Source: Ectocarpus siliculosus (Eukaryota > Sar > Phaeophyceae > Ectocarpales > Ectocarpaceae). From it: DNA of 39,389 bases. The stretch is taken from positions 1,077,271 to 1,116,659 of the forward strand of contig FN649749.1 of the NCBI GenBank assembly GCA_000310025.1, given 5' to 3'. The notes under the pieces were generated by a model. The model was not told the origin of the DNA, made no database searches, and worked only from the letters and a program-made list of their open reading frames with translations. Below, piece after piece: positions 1 to 10,058 of the stretch. Made by a program: the position numbers and the translations under genes. Each line of letters opens with the position of its first letter. The stretch's first letter is position 1.

Positions 1-155
1 GTTGCAGCTGCCGGACGAGCAGGCCGCTCTCGAAGCCCCCAGCTCTGGCCCAACGCCTCGTCTTGTCGAACTCCGTGTGTGCGAGAGGCGCGTGCTGCGC
101 TCTGGTGGCCCAGACGTACAGCGTTCCTCCGTTGCCAAGGCAGCTCCAGTTCAGG
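1..155 (+). CDS. HEAT gene exon (partial at left edge)
   Basis: Read in frame from base 3, this gives a helix pair (SNSVCARGACCALVAQTYS) that joins in phase 0 to the exon at 612. The donor is AGG|GTGAGT at 156. A TTGCAG at 2-7 could be the 3' splice site, which would start the exon at 8; otherwise it begins outside the window. Confidence 0.55.
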
Positions 156-3100
156 GTGAGTTGGGACAGCAGGCAGGAGACAAAATCGTTTCTTTGCTTT
201 TAGTCTCTTGTGCAGCCTCCTTCCCCCCCCCCCCCCCCTATACCTTTTTCGCTGCTTCCTTCTATTTTCCATGTTTTCCGTCTTCTTCGTTTCTGCTTGT
301 TTCCCTCGTATCCTTTGCTTTTGCTTCTTGTTTCTTCCTGATTAATTCGTCCCTTCTTCCTATTTTCTGTTGGGACATTGGCTTCCTACCAATTATCCAA
401 TTGTTGCTCAATTCCAACCCTTGCAGCGAAAAAAGCGACGTACCCCGAAAATGGGGGCACGAAAACCATTGTCGTCCAAAAAGCTTTTCGAAAACGTGCA
501 AGTTTGATTGGGGCTTCCCCTTCGTCGTTGAACAATCGAACTCTCAACATCGACCCATGCGTAAATCTCAGCCGAAAGGGGTGTGTTATCCTACGTGCTG
601 CTTTCCCGCAGGGCATTTTGAGCCGGCTTCTGCACGACCGAACTCCCGGGGTCCGGGGAGAGGCGGTGAAGGCTCTCGCGCTCGTTGCGGCGGTGGCGGA
701 TGCGTCTGCCGTACGGTGGCTCTTGCTCCTCGGAGAGGTAAGTCTTAGTCTATCCTGGCTGTTTTCCAAGTGTGTTGTCGCTTTAGTCCCGTCATCTCTG
801 GACCCGCAGAACCGAGCCTGCTTGTGGTGTATTTTTGGAACATCGGAAGGACGTTGATCGTTTCCGCTCTCGATTAGTTGTCGATGCGTCCTGTCTCTGC
901 TAGTTGTTGAGTGTATCACCCTCCCAAGTCTGTTAAGTATTTTTTGTTTGTTTGTGAGGTTGTGTTAAGTGTCTTTTGTCTTCTTTGTTGGTCGTGCGGA
1001 CTGTTTGTTGTTGTTGTTTTTCTTCACATTAAACTCGTGTCAGTTGCTAATCCCAAAATCTAGCAAAGACTCGGCCCGTGGTCACAAAAATGCTAAAGCC
1101 ATCTGTGAAGTGTATTGACTCGTTTCACTCTCAAGTCTGTGTGCTTTGTGTGTGTCGTGCTGCCCATTGCGAGTAGTTTTGTTTCCGGCTTTTCACTCTG
1201 CAACTCCTATTCTTCGTCATTGTCGTGTGCCTTGCTTTTCAGCGAGCCTCGTTGGACATCGACCTTTCCGTGCGGAGGGCGAGCGTGGACAGCCTCCTGC
1301 AGATCGGGCACCGCCTTGTAGGAGGTGAGGACGGGCGGAGTTCAGGCTTTTTTGTTTTCGTCTATTTTTTTTCTAGAATGGTGTATTTCTATGGGGGGCA
1401 GGTGGCTTGGAATCACGTAAGGCGTTCCGCGTCACTTGGACCTGTACGGACATCAGAAGGTACTGAGCGGAGACCGGAACGGTTTTTGATGTGAAGATAA
1501 CAACAACAACAACAACAACAACAACTCCAAATGAGCGCTCACAGTATCTGTGCCGTTTACTCCAACCCAATCTCATGTACCAGGTAGGCGTTTTTTTTCT
1601 TTTGGAGGCCCACAAGGGTGGTATTGCATCCATCACTCGAGGTTTGAAGGGCCCTCCGCCCAAACCAACTCCTTGGTGGTGTACGGAGATGATAAGCGGG
1701 CTTTTCCATGCTTTGGTGTCGACGAGCACCTGGAATACACTCCTTTCATTGTTTCGCACTCTGAAGCAGTACTATTGAACCGGCGACAAGCTCGCTCCGC
1801 TCCCTTTTTTTTGTGCCTGGAGGTCGATTAGTGCGACAGAACGAGCGGGTGTCCCACTGACTCTTTTTTTTTCTTTTCCGGTGGGTGGACTGGTGATCGC
1901 TGCTGCTGTGTCTGACGTGTGCAGTGCTTGGCGAGTCCACCCCGCGATCGCAGCGGCAGCAACGGCAAGGAGACCATGATCAACACCAGCAAGAAGACCA
2001 GGAGCCGGTTGATGAACAACAGCATGACGCCGGTGGCATGTCGACCTCCTCGGCCTCAAGCGCCAGGAGGGGGAGGGAGGGGCACGCCCTCAGGTGCAAG
2101 GTTATGCCGATACTCGTCAGGCTTGCGGGGGACAACGACTGGCAGGTGCGCCCTTTCTCTCCATTTATAATCTTCTCTCGCTATGGGTTTGTGCTTCTCT
2201 CTCTCCCTCTCCATCTCCGCATTAGAAAAAACAATCTAGGATTTGTTGTTTTGTTGTTGTTGTGCTGTCCTCACAATAATAACAATCGTTCCGGTCTCAC
2301 CTCAGTACCCTTGAACATACCGGTCCAATTGGCACGGACGCCTATGTTTTGAAAACTTCAAAATTGTTCTTTCTTACTGAGTTTTTTTTTGCGCCTTAGT
2401 TTTGGTACCTGCCTCCTCCTGTCGCCCGAAACTACTGCCACAATGACCTATCCGAGTAAATGCACCCGGGCCAACTCCCCCCCCTCCCCCCCTCCCCCTC
2501 CTCCGAAGGTGCGGGTGGAGATCGCCTGCAGGCTGGACTCGCTGTGCGTGGCGCTGGGCGAGCAGTGGTCGGTGGTGACCGCTGAGATACTCCCGGCCCT
2601 GGTCGCGGACATCGACCCCGACGTCCGCTGCGAGGTGGGGAGGAGGTGTTGGTCGTCGTCGTGCCGGCACTGTCTCGTTGTGGAGAGATAGATGCCTCGT
2701 AGATGAATGGATGGCCCCCAGTCAAAGCCTTTTGGGGCGCACCAGCACCAGCACCAGCACCAGCACCAGGTCACGCACCTTTTTTTTTTTTTTGTGGAAT
2801 GTGTCCGCTTGCAGTGTCTTGTCCCTCTGGTTGCGAACGGAGCCCGGCTGGTTACGCGTATCCCGCGTCGGGGCGTAGTGTTACCGGGACGATTCTATGC
2901 TGCTCCCAATCCAATCTGTAAACGCGTCGTCTCCGTGCCTTCCCCCTGCTCTCCCCTTTCGCCCCCCCCCCCGTTTGTGCACTGTCATGAATGTGGCCGC
3001 GTTAATAACAATCCAATCGACGCCAACTTACGACGACGACGACGACTATATTACCACCACCATCGACAACAACGGTGATATCAACACCATCGACGACAAC

Positions 3101-4760
3101 ACCCACCAGGCGATTCGATGCCTGCCACGGCTGGCCAGGATCCTCCTCGGCTTCGCCATGTCAGGGTATGCCGAGCAACAGCAGCAGCAACAGCAGTCGC
3201 CCTCCACGGCTCCCGATCCCGCTAGGTCGGCCTTGGGTGACGACCCGGCCGTTTCTTCCGCCGCCGCCGCCGCCGCCGCCCGCGGGCAAGAGGAAGAGGT
3301 CGTGCTTGGCGAGGAGGCGTTTTTGGTGCCTTCGCCGGTGCCGCCGGCAGCGGAGGCCGGGGGGGACAGCGGCAAGACCTACCACGGTTACACCGATGCC
3401 AACGACGCCGACAGAAGCAGCCGCGACGAGACCGGAGCGCCAGAACAGCAGCCGGCCAGAGACGATGCGGGGACGGAGGGCCAGCGTTCTTCCTCTGCCG
3501 TCGCTTCTGAATCTGGCCAAATCGGCGGCGGCGGCGGAGGCTCTGCCACAGCCGGCGCTGCCACCGGCGCTGACGACAGCGGGGTTGTCGGCGAAACTGG
3601 TGGGGACGGCGGCGAGGTGGGCGGGGCGGGGGCGGACGCGCCACCCGGCGGCGGGATGGCTGCGGCGGCAGAAGACGGCGGCAGCGGCTACCAGGGGGGC
3701 GTGAGAGGGAGGTTAACCCTGGCCGGGCGCAAGGCCCGGAAGGGTATCCTCGGCGCTCTCATGCCGGCGGCGGGGTGCCTGATCGACGACCCCGCCGCCG
3801 AGGTCAGGGGCACGGCGGCCGTTACCCTTGGCGAGATGCTCCGCCTCATGGTCGGGTTCGAGGACTACGTTGCGACGCTTGCCTCGACGGCAAGGAGCAG
3901 CTCCTCTGCGGTCCGGGCGGGGGGGGGCGACCCTACCAGCGGCAGCGGCGGCGCGGCTGTGGGAGAGGACGCGGCAGGCGGCGTCGGAGGAGCTGCTGCT
4001 GCTGCTGCCGGTGGCGGCATGGAGACGTGCTGCTGCGTTTCAGGGGGGGGCGATAGTGACGGCGGCGATGGTGCGGTGGACGTTGGGTTTGGACCGCGGC
4101 CTCGGCGGCGTGTCTGCCACGGGAGGGCCATGCGGGCGGCGGTGGCGGCGGCGGCGGCGGCCGCCGATGCCGTTGCTGAGGCCGCGATGACGGCGGAGCT
4201 GATCGACCTCGCCGGCTTCGAGACCGCGGGGGACGGGAGTGACAGGACGGCGGGTCTGGACGATGCGGACAGCAAGGGCGCCGCCGGTGCCGCCGTCCAA
4301 GTCATGGCACCGACGACTTCCGGCGGGGAGCAGCAAGGAGAGGGGGAGGTGGTGGGGGGGCTTCCGTTCGCGAAGCACGACGACGTGGACGCCGGGGGAC
4401 GTGAGCTGGTTGCCCTCTGCGAGCCGGCCGCGTTGCTTGAGGACGGTGGGGGCGACCGCTCGGAGGAGGGTGTGGAGACCCCCGCCGAAGAGGACTCTTC
4501 TGAGAAACATTCTGAGGAACGTTCTTCGAGAGATGATTATCTTCCTCCTCCGCGATCTCTTAGCGCCGCCGGCGACGCTCCCGTGTCGGTGAGTCTTGAG
4601 GACGATTCGACGCCGCCGCCTGATTATGATGACGTCCTCCGGGGGAGAGACAGGGCAGGTGGCGGTAGCGCTGGCGCGGAGAGACTAGTTGACGGCTCGG
4701 GAGCAACTGCCGGCGAAGAACGCCGGCAGCAGCAGGAAGGAGGAGGCGTTGGTGCGGCAG

Positions 4761-4793
<33 letters not shown>

Positions 4794-5181
4794 CCGACGA
4801 GAGGCTCGACCTTTCCCTGCGGGACGACCACGACGAGGAGGACTGCGGAGGCGGAGGCAGCCTTGGCAGCGATGACGCCGTCAACGGCTGTGATGACCTC
4901 GGCGAACCGCTTCTCCCCTCTAACGCTCCGGGGGCCACTGCTGTTGTCGGTGGTGGTGGCGGCGGCGGCGGCGCTAGCGCCTCCGCAGCAGCGGAAGACG
5001 ACGACGACGGCGATGACAGCGCGGGTCCCAACAACAACAACAACGACCCCCTGATCGTCCTCGTGACGAGGCTCCTCCTGGACGCCGACGCGAACGTCGC
5101 GTGCACCATGTTGCAGGCCCTGCGTCCCGGGTGGGTGCCCGAGCTCGGCCCCGGTCCCGGCCCCAAACCGTACCGACCGAT

Positions 5182-5213
<32 letters not shown>

Positions 5214-8200
5214 CCGGCGGTGAGACACCACCATCTTACGTGGAGGTGGCGGGGGGAGAGGCAACCGGGTGTGTGGGCACGGGCGATGCCGGGGATGGAC
5301 AAGGGCACGAGGGTTTAGCGGTCGGCGGCGGTGACTGTGCCGATCAAGGTGGCGAGTTCCGGGAGTGTGGGGGCGGCGGCGGCGGCGGGAGCACCGCTGG
5401 TGGCGGCGGCGGTGGCGGGACGCCGGTTCTGAGACGAAGCTGCTTGTTGACGCCGGCGCAGGTGACTATTTAATACTCAATAGATTTTTTTCATCGTGTC
5501 GTGGTTTGTGCTGTGTGTTGCCGGTGGCGTTCCTGCCATATGTGCATTGCAGCATCGTGTCTTGTGTGCGTGCCGTGTGTTGCCGTGATCGTTCCTTCCA
5601 AGCAGCAGGATCGACCACTACCTTATCGAATAGCACGCCCGTGTGTTGCCGTGATCATTGTTTCCAAGCAGCAGCATTGACCGCTACCTTAACGAATTGC
5701 ACCGCCACACTGTAGAGACTTCGAACTATCCCCTTCGGCTGCTGTGGTTATATCTCGAACGTGTAGTCTTCCTCTTGTTGTGTGTATGTTTTCTGAAAAG
5801 CGCGCCAGTCCCACGCAGAAAACATAAAAATGGAATATAATTACCTATTAGTCAAGTTTGTGTCCCTCGACGTGGCGGCCATGTAAAGAAGCTGGACGGA
5901 TTCGTCACCCTGCTGTGTCTTTGTGGTGCGGGCCCGTGCGTCTTTTACCTGTTTCTTCCTTTCGAACCCCAACCCAGGTCGGGTGCGTTTTGCCCGCCTT
6001 GGCCGAGCTGTACGGCAGTCCCCTGTGGAGGGTAAGGGCCGCGGTAGCGGAGGCGCTTCCGTCCTTGGTGTCTAGCACCCTGTGCAACCTATTGAGGGAC
6101 GAGGTGCGTGGTCGAGGTTTTCTCGGGGTGTTCAGTAACCCCGATCCGTCTCGGGGTATTGGTTTCCCGATCTGACGTGCGGTGCGGGTTGGGTTTTAGA
6201 ATCCCTGCTGCTTGCGCGCGTCCTCCGTTCTGTTGGTACTGCTGTGTTGTCAAATCGTTCCATACCTCTTGGCTCGCCTTTGCACCTCTGCATACACAAG
6301 ACTGCTGTACCATACTGGAGAGACTCATTGGGGCGCTCCCATGCGATGTATTTTACTCAAATCCCTATGCGATATCCGTGTCTACAACCGAATTAAGACT
6401 TACAGCAGTAGCTATATAATATAAGTAGGTGCGACCTGGGTTCATGCGTACGGACCCGCTCTCTACTCACACGCGGGAAATCATTTCCTGCGGAATTGAG
6501 GTCGCTCCTGTCCTCGCCCTCAAGAGACACAAGAGAGATAAGGGAGTTTATTTCTGGTGCCCTTGCGTTCGCCGCGATTTATGTCGATCGTTCGCGTGTG
6601 CGCGGGGTTGTTAACTTTTTGCCAACGTCCAAGCTCCGATAGGCACTCTTTCAACAACGTACCACCACCACCACCACCACCACCACCAGCAACAACAACA
6701 ACCACAGCGACCAGCAGCAGCAGCAACAGCAAAAAACAATTTCAACCCGTCGACCAATCATTCGCTCGCACCAACCAACCAACCAACCAACCAACCAACC
6801 AACCAACCAACTGTTCTTGTTGCATCGTCCGCGGCAGGTGCTGCACCTGAGTCGCCGCATGCTCTTCGACCGGGTGGACGCGGTCCGCCGCTCCGCCGCG
6901 GAGCAGCTGATCATGGCGGCGAGAATAGACCTCGACCGGTGCCCTCTGCGACTGCTCCACCACGTGCCGGGCGCCTGCCCCGGCCAGGACGGCGGCCTGC
7001 CGAGCTTGTCGTCTTCGCCGTCCGCGGCGGTGGCGGCGGTTACAACAGCGGGAGTTGCTCCTGATGCGGGGGCGGGATCGGCGGGGAGTCTCGTTGTGCC
7101 GCTCAAGGGAGAAGAAGAATCGCCGCAGCTAGCTACCGGTGGGGCGGCGGGAGGTGGCTCGAGCGGCAGCCTGGCGGCCGCGGAGGCGGCGGCGTCGGCG
7201 TTCCCGGACAGCGGTGGTGGTGACGCCGAGGTTAGAATAGAGGAGCCTCCGAACGGCGGAGGAGCCGCCGCTGCCGCCGCGGAGAAGACGCCAGGGGGGG
7301 GAGAGAGAGAGAGCGGCGGAGCCCCCGCGGGAGATTGTTTAGACGTTAGTGGGGGCGGCGACGGGGGCGGGGCGAGAAGCGAGGGCGTGCCTGTGGAGGA
7401 GCCGTGGGATAGGGCGGGCGCTTGCGGGCTGTGGCTGCGCTTGGTTGTCGTGCCTCTGGTGGTGGAGTGTCTGGAGGGCTCTTATCGAACGAAGCTTCTG
7501 GCCCTTCACATGACACAGGTAAGGCGATGAGGCGAAGAAATTTGTTGTCGTTGCTTCCGTCGTCTTTGTGGTCGTCATCGTCGTGGTTGTCATCGTTGTT
7601 TGTGGTGTCGTGATTGTGTTGGTGCCGTTTGTCGTTTTGCGTAGGTTGCCGCAACTATTGCCGTGCACTGCTGTTTTTTCTTGTATTGGCGTGCGGTGTT
7701 TGCTTGTCTGGCCGTCACGCTCGCCCACCCTGCTTCGTCCACCGTGTGTGCTGTGCTTTTTGCTCGAGGAGACCATTCCCGCTCGACCAATGAAGTGCAT
7801 GTCTCACCCTCGTGGCCTGATCCACTTGCCCTTACCTCATACCATAATATCTAAACTACCCCTCTTTCCCCTCGTTCACCACGGCCTTCCTGGCTCTGGG
7901 GATCTTTTCTCGCTCCCCTCTCGCCCCTTCTTCCACACGTGCGCACAAAAAATAACACTAAACAGGCCGCGTTTCGCCTGGGGGTCACCACCCCGGCGGT
8001 GATGTCGTCGGTGGTGGTACCTGTCCTCCTGCGAGGTCTGCGGGACCCCCTGCCAAAACGTCCGGCTATCCGCGGCGCGCGTGGCCGACGACATCCTGTC
8101 CGTGGCGGCAATGTCCTCCTGGCCTCCCCCCGGGGGGAGGGGGGGGGGGTCCCCGGCGGCGACGGCGAGCCCCCCTGCGGGAGAAGAAGAAGGATTAGCG

Positions 8201-8519
8201 GCGAGTGGCGGGGGTGGTAGAGTTGAGGGTGATGGCACCGGCGGTGACGTTTTGGCACGCGGCGGCGGTGCGGGCAGCGGGAGGGACGGGGAGTGGTGGG
8301 GGTGCGGTTGGGAGGAAGTAGAGAGCCGGTTGGAAGCGGTTAGCGGGGGGGGATCCGGACAGGGATGCGGCGTATTTCGCCACCCAGGGCGCGCAAGCCA
8401 AAGTGGGTTGGGGATTTTCCGAAGGGGGTGTAAATTCCGGGGCCCCCCCCCCCCCCTCGCTTGGTGATGTGAGAGCCTGGTCCGGTGAGAACCGGGCGTG
8501 CTCCGTCCCGGCTTTGTAG
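1..8519 (+). CDS. HEAT-repeat phosphatase scaffold, PP2A-A / PPP4R1-like (5' partial, 9 exons)
   Basis: Proposed exons: <1-155, 612-737, 1243-1324, 1925-2145, 2509-2634, 3110-5461, 5978-6103, 6838-7518 and 7966 to the end; phases agree at every junction up to 7966. The protein is a series of HEAT helices with the usual D-P-x-V-R-x-x-A pattern, e.g. HDRTPGVRGEAVKALALVA and GSPLWRVRAAVAEALPSLV. The closing repeats (DPxxNVRLSAARVADDILS, then DPDRDAAYFATQGAQA) resemble the C-terminal HEAT repeats of PP2A A subunits and of PPP4R1, a regulatory subunit of protein phosphatase 4. PPP4R1 also has a long disordered linker between two HEAT blocks, as here. Such proteins hold a catalytic subunit and steer it to substrates in cytoplasm and nucleus. 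The start lies before the window. The last exon needs two +1 frame corrections at homopolymers, so it is either wrongly sequenced or damaged. The HEAT scaffold class is firm; PPP4R1 over other HEAT phosphatase subunits is inference. Confidence 0.8.
612..737 (+). CDS. HEAT gene exon, one 42-residue HEAT repeat
   Basis: Acceptor CCCGCAG ends at 611 and donor GAGAG|GTAAGT starts at 738. It is exactly 126 bases, phase 0 at both ends, and encodes a single textbook HEAT repeat (DRTPGVRGEAVKALALVA). Confidence 0.85.
1243..1324 (+). CDS. HEAT gene exon
   Basis: Acceptor TTTTCAG ends at 1242 and donor GGAG|GTGAGG starts at 1325. Phase 0 in, phase 1 out. It encodes a HEAT second half (DIDLSVRRASVDSLLQIGHR). 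Confidence 0.8.
1435..1483 (+). repeat. Dispersed repeat family B, copy 1
   Basis: An intronic block containing GTACGGACATCAGAAGGTAC followed by TACTGAG and GAGACCGGAAC. Nearly the same block occurs inverted at 2287-2330 and direct at 14488-14540. Confidence 0.6.
1499..1525 (+). repeat. AAC microsatellite
   Basis: About nine tandem AAC units inside an intron of the HEAT gene. Confidence 0.9.
1925..2145 (+). CDS. HEAT gene exon with short polar linker
   Basis: Acceptor GTGCAG ends at 1924 and the phase-1 entry matches the previous exon. A Gln/Asp/Ser-rich linker leads into a HEAT helix (CKVMPILVRLAGDNDWQ). Donor CAG|GTGCGC starts at 2146, phase 0. Confidence 0.75.
2287..2330 (-). repeat. Dispersed repeat family B, copy 2 (inverted)
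   Basis: The reverse complement carries AAGGGTACTGAGGTGAGACC then GGAACG, matching copy 1 almost base for base over its 3' half. It lies in the intron 2146-2508. Confidence 0.6.
2509..2634 (+). CDS. HEAT gene exon, one 42-residue HEAT repeat
   Basis: The second 126-base phase 0/0 exon. The acceptor AAG at 2506-2508 follows a long C-rich tract, and the donor GAG|GTGGGG starts at 2635. It encodes a helix pair ending ALVADIDPDVRCE. Confidence 0.8.
2742..2769 (+). repeat. CACCAG tandem repeat
   Basis: Four to five units of a six-base ACCAGC motif in the intron 2635-3109. Confidence 0.85.
3110..5461 (+). CDS. HEAT gene giant exon: HEAT fragments in a low-complexity insertion
   Basis: It encodes 784 codons in one uninterrupted frame. 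The acceptor ACCAG ends at 3109 and the donor GCAG|GTGACT starts at 5462, phase 0 at both ends. It opens with HEAT sequence (AIRCLPRLARILLGFA). Long Gly/Ala/Asp/Glu-rich disorder follows, with poly-Ala, poly-Gly, poly-Asn and poly-Ser runs. Two HEAT-like islands stand out: one near 3720-3890 (DDPAAEVRGTAAVTLGEML) and one near 5035-5130 (LVTRLLLDADANVACTMLQA). The disordered arm probably links two HEAT blocks and may carry phosphorylation or docking sites (inference). Confidence 0.8.
5978..6103 (+). CDS. HEAT gene exon, one 42-residue HEAT repeat
   Basis: The third 126-base phase 0/0 exon. Acceptor ACCCAG ends at 5977 and donor GAG|GTGCGT starts at 6104. The repeat reads LPALAELYGSPLWRVRAAVA and continues into an ALPSLV helix, the clearest HEAT consensus in the gene. 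Confidence 0.85.
6661..6811 (+). repeat. Compound microsatellite (CCA)n and (CCAA)n
   Basis: A CCA run at about 6661-6690, CAA/CAG-rich spacer, then about ten CCAA units at 6770-6811. It ends 26 bases before the 3' splice site at 6837 and fills much of the acceptor region. Confidence 0.9.
6838..7518 (+). CDS. HEAT gene exon: HEAT repeats around a Gly/Ala-rich insert
   Basis: 227 codons, phase 0/0. Acceptor GGCAG ends at 6837, directly after a CCAA tandem repeat, and donor CAG|GTAAGG starts at 7519. The first part is HEAT (FDRVDAVRRSAAEQLIMAAR), the middle is a low-complexity acidic/Gly spacer, and the end returns to HEAT-like helices (LWLRLVVVPLVVECLEGSYR). Confidence 0.8.
7966..8519 (+). 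CDS. HEAT gene terminal exon, frame broken twice
   Basis: Acceptor AAACAG ends at 7965. From 7966 the frame gives HEAT sequence up to LLRGLRDP. The homologous continuation (QNVRLSAARVADDILSVAAM) is in the next frame, so the C5 run at 8046-8050 holds one base too many. A Gly-rich spacer follows in that frame to EEVESRLEAVSG. The G8 run at 8345-8352 then again holds one base too many, after which DPDRDAAYFATQGAQA appears in the third frame and runs to TAG at 8517-8519. Uncorrected, the first frame carries wrong residues after 8050, and the second frame ends at TGA 8465-8467. Confidence 0.6.
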
Positions 8520-8586
8520 GGATGCGAGGTCAATGGTTTAACGATTAGGGCATGCGCGACTAGGGGTACAGCCCCCCCCCCCCCCC
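8458..8586 (+). repeat. Dispersed repeat family A, copy 1, ending in poly-C
   Basis: A block of about 115 bases running from CGCTTGGTGATGTGAGAGCC through GAGGTCAATGG and GGCATGC to GTACAG and a C15 run. Copy 2 at 26701-26822 is nearly identical. It overlaps the end of the HEAT gene, whose final TAG (8517-8519) lies inside it. Confidence 0.75.
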
Positions 8587-8857
8587 TCCGAAAAAACATA
8601 GATGAGGGGAGGGGGGTCACACCACACAGATTACAGCAGCAGCAAATTGGACTACTAGAAGATTCGTGAAGGGTGTCCGGGATGAACTCGCCCGGTTACC
8701 GACATGTCCCGTCACACGTCAGGTCTTGTCCTGTCATGGTGAAGGTTTTTGTTGAATTCGTGATTTTGAGCCCGTGAAGAAATAGCCCAAGCGCGCCAGT
8801 TTGTTGGTTTCATGTGTGCATACGGTGAAGTCAAGGTGGAATCATTCGAACGCCTAT

Positions 8858-8908
8858 GGGTGGGGGCGGGGGGCGGGGGGCGGGGGGCGGGTTGGGTTGG
8901 GGGCTGGT
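8858..8908 (+). other. G-rich tract, candidate G-quadruplex
   Basis: At least seven runs of three or more G separated by one to two bases, fitting the G3+N1-7 quadruplex pattern several times over. It lies about 350 bases downstream of the HEAT gene stop. Confidence 0.65.
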
Positions 8909-10038
8909 AAAGGGGGGGGGCGGGAGCGATATTGATAGAGTGCGAGGGGCAAGACTCGCCATGCACAGACAGACGTGACTGCCAGATTCCAAGTATTGTT
9001 TCTTCAAAAGCGCACGAGCAGGCACGCACTTGTAAGTTAGCCTGCAGCAGGACAAGACATATTTTGTTGTATATTTTCGAACCGCAGATATGATTGATGC
9101 CGGATGACAGCAACATTTGCTCGTGATAAGCGATAAGAATTAAACGGCTTGCAGAGGGGGGACGAACCAGGACGACCTTGCTTGCTTTTTTATATTTTCC
9201 TTGCCTGGTTTTGGGTGCGGAAGAGAGAGAGAGAGATCTATGCACTTGTAGTTTCTCTTAGCTGCTGCAAGCCAGTTTTTGGCTGCCGCTAAGATGAGAG
9301 GCGTTATCCGTTCTTGAAAGGAGGAGTGGTGCCTCCTCTGTCTGCTTGCTCGCGGAGTAAAAAAGAGAGAGCGGAGGAGGGGCACAATAGAACCAGCAAC
9401 AAATCGGTGCCTCTGGCGTTGTTGTCTGCGGCTGGAACCACCGCGCGCAGCAGATGCAGCAAGTAGACGACTGGCACGCCGACGTGTGTATGTGTGTCGG
9501 GAACAGGACGCTGTTTTTTCGGTGGCCGCATGCATGCCCATGATGGTCTAGTTTTGCATGTTGGGCACGGCGCATGTCGGACAATGCTAGCTAGCTATGC
9601 TTCTTCTTTGGTCGCCGGTGGTTGGGCGGTTCTGTAGCGAACTCATGGGCGACTGACTGCTTGGCGCACGAAATTCAACAGTGCAAAGAAAAGATGGACG
9701 CAGCAGCACCACCAGCCGTGCTTTTTTCACACTACAACCCTTTTGTGAAAATGTTTTGATATCAATACTATTGTTAGTTTGGCTAGTTTTCGAGGTTGAA
9801 TAGGGAAGAGAGAGGGGGGGGCTCAAGGGAGGTATTTTACCCCTGCGGGGGGAGGGGGGGGGGGCAGGGACGATTGAAACCAGGTGACTGCGGTTAAAGG
9901 CTCACGCTCACGTGTATGTATCGATGGATGCAGAGGCCTTAAGAGATTCCGCGTTGTTGTTAGTTGGTTGCTGTGCTCGACAAGTTTCCACCGCCACATG
10001 TCGCTTGCGCGTGTCATATCGCCTGTAGCGAGGGGCCC

Positions 10039-10058
10039 GGGGTTGGGTGGGTGGGGGG
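10039..10058 (+). other. G-rich tract, candidate G-quadruplex
   Basis: GGGG-TT-GGG-T-GGG-T-GGGGGG, four G runs with very short loops, a canonical quadruplex pattern in the intergenic region. Confidence 0.6.

Noticed and set aside
2-748. Long open frame from base 2 read as one exon
   Set aside because: It runs through a T-rich intron with a C16 tract. HEAT motifs in a different frame with good splice sites at 155 and 612 explain the coding content.
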